Shown: positions 59,035 through 64,000 of the stretch, piece after piece
Numbering within the stretch: the stretch's first letter is position 1
How the letters are laid out: every line of letters begins with the position of its first letter
DNA from: Alistipes sp.
Lineage (GTDB): Bacteria > Bacteroidota > Bacteroidia > Bacteroidales > Rikenellaceae
Direction: 5' to 3'
DNA: 64,000 bases
Assembly: GCA_017520545.1 (NCBI GenBank)
Contig: JAFXFM010000007.1
Span: forward strand, 1 to 64,000
Program-made: the position numbers and the translations under genes
Notes under the pieces: generated by a model
Database searches by the model: none
The model's input: the letters and a program-made list of their open reading frames with translations, nothing else
What the model was told of the DNA's origin: nothing

Positions 59035-59622
59035 ATGAAGAAATTATTATTTTATTTTGGAATTATCTCCTGCGCTGCTGCAATGATGGTATCGTGCGGT
59101 GGCGAGGCGACCTGCGACGTAACAGAGGTTAGAGCAGGTATCGATGGAACGCAAGGCGTAATCACGTTCGACGGAGGAGCCTGCGAAGTACTCTACTCGC
59201 CCGATTGGGTGAATGTCTATCCGAAGGATAACACGGCACGTTACTTCGTCGCACAGAACAAGACCTCGGAACTTCGTGAGGGTTGCATCGTTTTGGCGTG
59301 CTCGAAGTCGATCTTCTCGATTCCGGTAATACAGGGCACAAGGGCATCTTATCTGGTTTTATCGGAAAAGGCCGTAAATATGGACCACGACGGCGACAAG
59401 GCACGAGTTGCTGTAATCACCAATGGTGGCAAAGTAGCCATAAAATCTATTCCACAGGTTGAGGCTACGCTCAAAGGCGACTACCTGACTCTCGTTTCGG
59501 AGAAGAACGAAGGCAAGAAAATTTCGGGCCGTATCAAAGTTACGTCGGGCAAACTTGTTCGATACATCAACGTAACGATTGAGGCAAATCCCGATGCTAT
59601 TACTGACGGCTCGGAGCTCTAA
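59035..59622 (+). CDS. BACON-like lipoprotein
   Basis: The protein has 195 residues and a lipobox in AAMMVSCGGEATC. Two Ig/BACON-like units can be read: GTQGVITFDGGACEVLYSPDWVNVYP with REGCIVLACSK ... SIPVIQG, then a second beta unit. The pattern of a Trp after SPDW and a repeated V..G segment is that of BACON domains, which bind carbohydrates or mucin in Bacteroidetes. It is followed by a related lipoprotein carrying zinc motifs. Function unproven. Confidence 0.75.
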   Translation: MKKLLFYFGIISCAAAMMVSCGGEATCDVTEVRAGIDGTQGVITFDGGACEVLYSPDWVNVYPKDNTARYFVAQNKTSELREGCIVLACSKSIFSIPVIQGTRASYLVLSEKAVNMDHDGDKARVAVITNGGKVAIKSIPQVEATLKGDYLTLVSEKNEGKKISGRIKVTSGKLVRYINVTIEANPDAITDGSEL

Positions 59623-59675
59623 AACCGAGCATATAAAGGGTAAAAAATTGATAAACTATTAATAAAAAGAGTAGT

Positions 59676-60389
59676 ATGAAAGCAAAATATATTAAGTTGC
59701 TAAGTTTGGTTGCCGCGATGATATTGTCTTCGTGCGGTCCGGCAACATACCTCAACAGCGAGAAGGAGGTAATAAGCGTAGGTATTGAGGGCGGTTCGGG
59801 CTCGGTTGAACTCAGCTGCGATGGCGATATAGAGTTGATTTATGCTCCTACGTGGGCAAATATCGGCTTGGACGGCTCGACATTGAGTTACGAAGTTGGT
59901 CCTAACGAAACCAAAGAACTTCGCAGAGATTATGTGGTTGTCAAGAGCGACGATTTGAGTCTTGCTTTAGAGATTCGTCAAGCAACAGAGGTGTCGTACC
60001 TCGTAATGCCAAAGACGCAGGTATATATCAACAAGAACGGTGTTGGTGGCAAACTCAAAGTCATAACCGATGGATTTGACGTAAAAGTCGAGTGTCCGGA
60101 GGGCATCTCATACAAGTATGATGGCAGCGTATTGGCGTTCAGTTCGAACGGTCATACAGGTCGAGCAAAGAGTTACTCGGCAAAGGTTACTTGTGGCGAC
60201 TTCGAGCAGAAAATCACCATTGTTCAGAAGGGTGATATCTGCACCACTTGTGGCGGTCGCGGTCGTATAACCTGCTCAAATTGCGATGGAGAAGGCGGTT
60301 GGGGATACTACTACTATCGCTCTTGCGATAAATGTAACGGAAAGGGTTCTATTCGCTGCCGCACTTGTGGCGGAACCGGCAAAATTTAA
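59676..60389 (+). CDS. BACON-like lipoprotein with DnaJ-type zinc-binding C-terminus
   Basis: The protein has 237 residues, a lipobox in ILSSCGPATYL, and the same beta units as its neighbour (GGSGSVELSCDGDIELIYAP, with RRDYVVVKSDD). The last 45 residues hold four CxxC pairs: CTTCGGRGRITCSNCDGEGG and CDKCNGKGSIRCRTCGGTG, i.e. the CxxCxGxG repeats of the DnaJ/Hsp40 zinc domain. DnaJ zinc motifs are cytoplasmic in chaperones; here the lipoprotein signal puts them outside the membrane. It ends at a terminator followed by the type-1 structured repeat. Confidence 0.8.
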   Translation: MKAKYIKLLSLVAAMILSSCGPATYLNSEKEVISVGIEGGSGSVELSCDGDIELIYAPTWANIGLDGSTLSYEVGPNETKELRRDYVVVKSDDLSLALEIRQATEVSYLVMPKTQVYINKNGVGGKLKVITDGFDVKVECPEGISYKYDGSVLAFSSNGHTGRAKSYSAKVTCGDFEQKITIVQKGDICTTCGGRGRITCSNCDGEGGWGYYYYRSCDKCNGKGSIRCRTCGGTGKI

Positions 60390-60414
60390 CCACAACAATA
60401 AATTTGCACACAGA

Positions 60415-60447
60415 AGATGAGTATCGAAAATGATACCCATCTTTTTT
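60415..60447. terminator. Terminator after the DnaJ-motif lipoprotein gene
   Basis: AGATG.GTATC and GATAC.CATCT form a stem with one A-C mismatch, followed by six T residues. The same GATACCC stem type occurs before repeat copy A. Confidence 0.8.
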
Positions 60448-60473
60448 GTGTAAGACACCAAGTGATTGAGGGA

Positions 60474-60556
60474 CTTTTGTGCGATGTTAGGCGACAAAAG
60501 CGCAGCATAGTAAACCTATGTGAGCATTTTGGCAACCGACACACTCGTACAAAAAG
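60474..60556 (+). repeat. Structured intergenic repeat, type 1, copy B
   Basis: The core GCATAGTAAACCTATGTGAG matches copy A with one base change. The inner helix is CAAAA (60495-60499) / TTTTG (60527-60531). The outer helix is CTTTTGTGCGA (60474-60484) / TCGTACAAAAAG (60545-60556) with one bulge and a G-U pair. Lengths of core, arms and 3' flank agree with copy A although the arm sequences differ, and both continue into ATTTTTTA. Confidence 0.75.
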
Positions 60557-60575
60557 AACTCATCAGAACGATTTT

Positions 60576-62771
60576 TTAATTGCCGACTTCGCAAAGGAAC
60601 TTAATACGCACCAGTCGAATCTCCTCCTCGCTGTACTCGCCACCGAGTTCATCGATAGCTTCGTCGAGGGAGTCGCTTTCGGCGTCCTCTTTGAAGTAGA
60701 GGTAGATATCTTCGATTTTATCCTCGTCCATATAGTCGGAGAGGTAGTATTGGATATTGAGTTTCGTTCCCGAATTTACAATTGCCTCAATCTCGGTAAG
60801 GAGTTCGTCGAAAGTGAGATTTTTGGCGCGAGCAATATCCTCGAAGTCCATCTGGCGGTCAATAGATTGGATAATAAATATCTTGTTTCCCGCCTTATTT
60901 GCCACCGCCTTAACGACCATATCCTGCGGACGGATAATATCGTTCTCCTCGACGTATGCCTTAATGAGTTCGACAAACTCTTTGCCGAACTTATTCGCCT
61001 TGCCGACACCCACACCCGAGATATTCTGCATCTCCTCAATGGTTACAGGGTACTGGATTGCCATATCCTGTAACGACGGATCTTGGAAGATGACAAACGG
61101 AGGAAGGTCGTGTTTCTGCGCCACCTTGCGACGTAGATCTTTAAGCATAGCAAAGAGCTGCTCATCTGCCACTCCGCCGCCTTTTGGCACCGATGCTACC
61201 GCCTCTCGTTCCTCTTCGTCGTAGTCGCGGTCTTGCGCCACCATAACCTTCGTAGGTTTTGCTATAAACGCCTCGCCCGCAGCATTTATGGAGATGAGTC
61301 CGTAGTTTTCGATATTCTTGTCGATAAGTCCCATAATAAGACCCTGACGTACCACTGCCGACCAGTGGCGGTCGCCCTTGCTTTTGCCTATGCCGAACCA
61401 CTCCAACTTGGCGTGTCCATAACTCTTTATCGCTGCGGTAACCTTGCCCACGAGCAACGATACGAGGTGTTCCATCTTGAACTTATCGCCAATCGCCTGC
61501 AATGCTCGCAATGCCTTCACCAAATCCTGCGTAGCATCGACTTGTGGTCGTGGATTGCAACAGTTGTCGCACGCGCCGCAGTTATTCTCGGGATACTCCT
61601 CGCCAAAGTAGTGAAGCAGTGTCTTGCGACGACACATTGCACTCTCGGCATACGACTCTGTTTCGAGAAGGAGCAATTTTCCGATCTCCTGCTCGGCAAC
61701 AGGCTTGCCCTGCATAAACTTCTCGAGTTTCTGAATGTCCTTATAATTATAGAAGGTAAGGCAGTGTCCCTCGCCACCATCACGACCGGCACGACCTGTC
61801 TCTTGGTAGTATCCTTCGAGCGATTTCGGGATATCGTAGTGGATAACGAATCGCACATCAGGCTTGTCGATACCCATACCGAAGGCGATAGTTGCAACAA
61901 TCACATCGACACCCTCCATTAAGAAGGCATCCTGATTGTCGGCACGAGTTTGAGCGTCCATACCCGCGTGGTAGGCACGCGCCTTGATATTGTTCGCCAC
62001 GAGCAACTCCGCCAACTCCTCAACCTTCTTACGACTCAAACAGTAGATGATACCGCTCTTGCCCTCGTTCTGCTTGATATAGCGGATAATGTCGCGATCG
62101 GGATCATTTTTTGGTCGCAACTCATAGTAGAGGTTCGGACGGTTGAACGACGATTTAAATACTACGGCATCGGTCATACCGAGGTTCTTCTGGATATCCA
62201 TCTGCACCTTCGGGGTAGCCGTTGCGGTAAGCGTAATAAGCGGTGCCTGACCGATATCGTTTATGATAGGACGGATACGGCGATACTCGGGTCGGAAGTC
62301 GTGTCCCCACTCCGAGATACAGTGAGCCTCGTCTATAGCGTAGAACGAGATTTTTATCTTTCGGAGAAATGCTATATTATCCTCCTTGGTGAGTGATTCG
62401 GGGGCAAAATAGAGCAGTTTTGTCTTACCTGCCAACACCTCATCGCGCACCTGCTGTACGGCAGCGCGACTCAACGAGGAGTTGAGGAAGTGGGCAATGC
62501 CCGAATTGTCGGAAAATGTGCGCATTGCATCGACCTGATTCTTCATCAGTGCAATGAGGGGAGAGATGATAATCGCCACTCCGTCCATCATCAGGGCCGG
62601 CAACTGATAACAAAGCGACTTACCGCCACCCGTAGGCATCAGCACAAAAGTATCACGACCAGAGAGAAGGTTCATTATTACCTCCTCCTGATTACCCTTA
62701 AACGAAGTGAATCCGAAATACTCTTTCAGTTTCTCGCGCAGTAAATTTCTGTCTATCAAAGCTTGCGACAT
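60576..62771 (-). CDS. recQ: ATP-dependent DNA helicase RecQ
   Basis: RecQ unwinds DNA 3' to 5' in recombination repair. The start ATG 62771 (MSQALIDRNLLREKL) gives 731 residues; an in-frame TTG at 62813 would lie at the transcription start. Motifs are LMPTGGGKSLCYQLPAL (Walker A), YAIDEAHCISEWGHDFRPEY (DEAH box) and QETGRAGRDG (motif VI). The zinc domain has YPENNCGACDNCCNP. An HRDC domain (about 580-660) precedes a helical C-terminal extension of about 80 residues that is longer than in E. coli RecQ. Confidence 0.96.
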   Translation of the reverse strand: MSQALIDRNLLREKLKEYFGFTSFKGNQEEVIMNLLSGRDTFVLMPTGGGKSLCYQLPALMMDGVAIIISPLIALMKNQVDAMRTFSDNSGIAHFLNSSLSRAAVQQVRDEVLAGKTKLLYFAPESLTKEDNIAFLRKIKISFYAIDEAHCISEWGHDFRPEYRRIRPIINDIGQAPLITLTATATPKVQMDIQKNLGMTDAVVFKSSFNRPNLYYELRPKNDPDRDIIRYIKQNEGKSGIIYCLSRKKVEELAELLVANNIKARAYHAGMDAQTRADNQDAFLMEGVDVIVATIAFGMGIDKPDVRFVIHYDIPKSLEGYYQETGRAGRDGGEGHCLTFYNYKDIQKLEKFMQGKPVAEQEIGKLLLLETESYAESAMCRRKTLLHYFGEEYPENNCGACDNCCNPRPQVDATQDLVKALRALQAIGDKFKMEHLVSLLVGKVTAAIKSYGHAKLEWFGIGKSKGDRHWSAVVRQGLIMGLIDKNIENYGLISINAAGEAFIAKPTKVMVAQDRDYDEEEREAVASVPKGGGVADEQLFAMLKDLRRKVAQKHDLPPFVIFQDPSLQDMAIQYPVTIEEMQNISGVGVGKANKFGKEFVELIKAYVEENDIIRPQDMVVKAVANKAGNKIFIIQSIDRQMDFEDIARAKNLTFDELLTEIEAIVNSGTKLNIQYYLSDYMDEDKIEDIYLYFKEDAESDSLDEAIDELGGEYSEEEIRLVRIKFLCEVGN

Positions 62772-62814
62772 AGTATTTTGCTCCAAAACGCTCTTTTTTG
62801 TCCAAATTTCCAAT

Positions 62815-62822
62815 CAAAGATA
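62815..62822 (-). promoter_or_regulatory. recQ promoter -7 box (TATCTTTG)
   Basis: CAAAGATA reads TATCTTTG leftward, 44 bases before ATG 62771. Confidence 0.65.
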
Positions 62823-62844
62823 ACAATTATTTCGGAAAAAAACA

Positions 62845-62852
62845 TAACTTTG
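62845..62852 (+). promoter_or_regulatory. Possible lptB promoter -7 box (TAACTTTG)
   Basis: TAACTTTG is divergent from the recQ box and 214 bases upstream of lptB. The long leader includes the type-2 repeat copy C. Confidence 0.5.
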
Positions 62853-62981
62853 TGTGAAATTTATTTGAAAAAAGTTGAGAGAACTATTAAAAATAGAGTT
62901 CGACTTTGCCAATAATTATAACAGTAGTGATTGTTAATTTGTAAAATATATAGTTAATCGCCAATGGCTACCGCTGCGATT

Positions 62982-63029
62982 AAGCCGAGTGCAGAGGCTG
63001 CTTGAAGAGTATGCTGAGGCGGAGCAGCG
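62982..63029 (+). repeat. Structured intergenic repeat, type 2, copy C
   Basis: It reads GAGTGCAGAGGC, GCTTG, TATGCTGAGGCGGAGCAG, followed by GCGAAG and a hairpin GACC/GGTC. It is the diverged third copy of the family at 38265-38381, here in the leader of lptB and in the same direction. Confidence 0.65.
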
Positions 63030-63065
63030 AAGACCAAAGGTCAATGGCTAAAAGCAAAAGAGAGT

Positions 63066-63833
63066 ATGAGGCTTTTCACCACCGATCTTGTCAAAAAATA
63101 TAAGGCGCGAACAGTCGTCGATCACGTATCTATCGATGTTCAGCAGGGAGAGATCGTGGGCTTGCTTGGCCCTAACGGAGCGGGTAAGACCACATCGTTC
63201 TATATGATTGTAGGACTGATTAAGCCAAATGGCGGACGCATCTTCCTCGAACACGACGACGGAAAAATCGACGAATTGACCAAACTTCCGGTCTATAAAC
63301 GTGCACAGATGGGCGTAAGTTATCTGGCACAGGAGGCGTCGGTATTCCGCAATCTGAGTGTCGAGGACAACATCCGCGCCGTGCTCGAAATGACCAATTT
63401 CACAAAGGAGTATCAGCGCGACCGTGTCGAGACCCTTATCGAGGAGTTCCGCCTGCAAAAGGTGCGCAAGAGTTATGGTAATCAGCTTTCGGGTGGCGAG
63501 CGTCGCCGTACCGAGATTGCACGTGCTATCGCCATTAATCCATCGTTCGTCCTGCTCGACGAGCCGTTTGCGGGTGTAGACCCTATCGCCGTGGAGGATA
63601 TCCAGAGTATCGTGGCGACTTTGAAAAACAAGAATATCGGCGTCATCATCACCGACCATAACGTTGATGAAACGCTGGCTATCACCGACCGCACCTACCT
63701 CCTCTATGAGGGTAAAATTCTCAAAACAGGTACAGCCGAGGAGTTGGCAGAGGACGAAATGGTACGAAAGGTCTATCTCGGCAAAAACTTCGAGTTGAGA
63801 AAGAACCACCGATTTGAATTGGAACAAGAGTAA
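63066..63833 (+). CDS. lptB: Lipopolysaccharide export ABC transporter ATP-binding protein
   Basis: LptB is the cytoplasmic ATPase of the LptFG complex that pulls lipopolysaccharide from the inner membrane. It has 255 residues. Walker A is [19 protein letters not shown], the Q loop is [16 protein letters not shown], the signature [14 protein letters not shown], Walker [17 protein letters not shown] and the switch His [10 protein letters not shown]. The DPIAVEDIQ stretch and the TEEL/GKNFEL tail are typical of LptB. aroA starts 13 bases later. Confidence 0.96.
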   Translation: MRLFTTDLVKKYKARTVVDHVSIDVQQGEIVGLLGPNGAGKTTSFYMIVGLIKPNGGRIFLEHDDGKIDELTKLPVYKRAQMGVSYLAQEASVFRNLSVEDNIRAVLEMTNFTKEYQRDRVETLIEEFRLQKVRKSYGNQLSGGERRRTEIARAIAINPSFVLLDEPFAGVDPIAVEDIQSIVATLKNKNIGVIITDHNVDETLAITDRTYLLYEGKILKTGTAEELAEDEMVRKVYLGKNFELRKNHRFELEQE

Positions 63834-63846
63834 AGCAAAATATAGT

Positions 63847-64000
63847 ATGGATACATCTGTCCCGCGAGGGCGACTTTCAGGCGTGGCAACACCGCCTTGT
63901 TCGAAGAGTTATGCGCAACGAGCCTTGGCAGCGGCACTGCTCGCCGATGGCGAAACTGTATTGCGCAATCTCGATTTCTGTGATGACACCCTATCGGCTA
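63847..64000 (+). CDS. aroA: 3-phosphoshikimate 1-carboxyvinyltransferase, N-terminal part, cut by the right edge
   Basis: 51 codons are visible from ATG 63847. TPPCSKSYAQRALAAALLADGETVLRN has the conserved P.sKSy..Ral..aaLa.G.t.l.n start of EPSP synthase, the shikimate-pathway enzyme, with the substrate-binding KS. The frame is open to the edge. The gap of 13 bases after lptB suggests one transcript. Confidence 0.85.
   Translation, partial: MDTSVPRGRLSGVATPPCSKSYAQRALAAALLADGETVLRNLDFCDDTLSA

Overview
The window looks like a chromosomal segment of a gut-type member of the Bacteroidetes (order Bacteroidales; Rikenellaceae/Alistipes-like is my guess, not proven). The reasons are the recurrent -7 promoter box TAnnTTTG (mostly TATCTTTG, TACCTTTG or TAACTTTG) in front of most transcription units, the large number of secreted lipoproteins with short MKK-type signal peptides, and families largely confined to this phylum (DUF6029, Omp28-like, GT117/DUF2723, BACON-like, BspA-type leucine-rich repeats). 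It is mostly core chromosome. I see no intact phage, insertion sequence, CRISPR array or rRNA operon.

Layout. 1-2.6 kb: three leftward genes for secreted or membrane proteins (a fimbrillin-like lipoprotein cut by the left edge, an exported protein, a small Cys-rich membrane protein). 2.7-9.6 kb: rightward ruvA, two FKBP-like lipoproteins, rlmI, a 14-bp tandem repeat, prmA and dsbD. 9.8-16.2 kb: a four-gene export unit (large lipoprotein with a Cys/His cluster, TlpA-like thioredoxin, DUF6029 protein, Omp28-like lipoprotein), just downstream of dsbD. 16.3-18.5 kb: a radical SAM protein and an antiporter. 18.7-25.3 kb: leftward cysS, GT117 glycosyltransferase and acyl-CoA ligase. 25.4-30.5 kb: rightward queG, a C1 peptidase and a B12-type ribonucleotide reductase. 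30.6-31.8 kb: two leftward lipoproteins built from DUF4177-like units. 31.9-35.4 kb: lipA, lipB, recJ. 35.5-38.1 kb: a leftward subtilisin-like lipoprotein and a small lipoprotein. 38.5-42.1 kb: ileS and tRNA-Leu. 42.2-50.1 kb, mostly leftward: an O-acetylation pair (MBOAT and SGNH with a long charged tail), sdaA, tRNA-Met (rightward) and an esterase-SGNH-esterase lipoprotein operon. 50.4-50.8 kb: tRNA-Glu with a duplicated 3' end. 51.1-57 kb: a threonine dehydrogenase-like SDR, an outer-membrane protein, rplT/rpmI and a thioredoxin/LRR protein. 57.1-64 kb: apt, a metallo-hydrolase lipoprotein, three tiny membrane ORFs, two BACON-like lipoproteins (one with DnaJ-type zinc motifs), recQ, lptB and the start of aroA.

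How the genes may work together. DsbD can pass electrons across the inner membrane to periplasmic thioredoxin-fold proteins. The TlpA-like and Omp28-like proteins encoded next to it are natural clients, and the Cys/His-rich lipoprotein and DUF6029 barrel-like protein would complete an envelope redox or metal module (inference). The MBOAT/SGNH pair probably acetylates an envelope glycan, and the esterase operon probably removes acyl groups from dietary or host glycans.

The most unusual material is mostly small or non-coding: the three coupled micro-ORFs at 58.5-58.8 kb; a structured repeat present twice, each after a terminator, with a conserved core inside sequence-diverged helices; a three-copy structured repeat of a second type; a tRNA-Glu 3'-end duplication bounding 320 bp of hairpin-rich DNA; and inverted copies of the rplT 3' end downstream of rplT.
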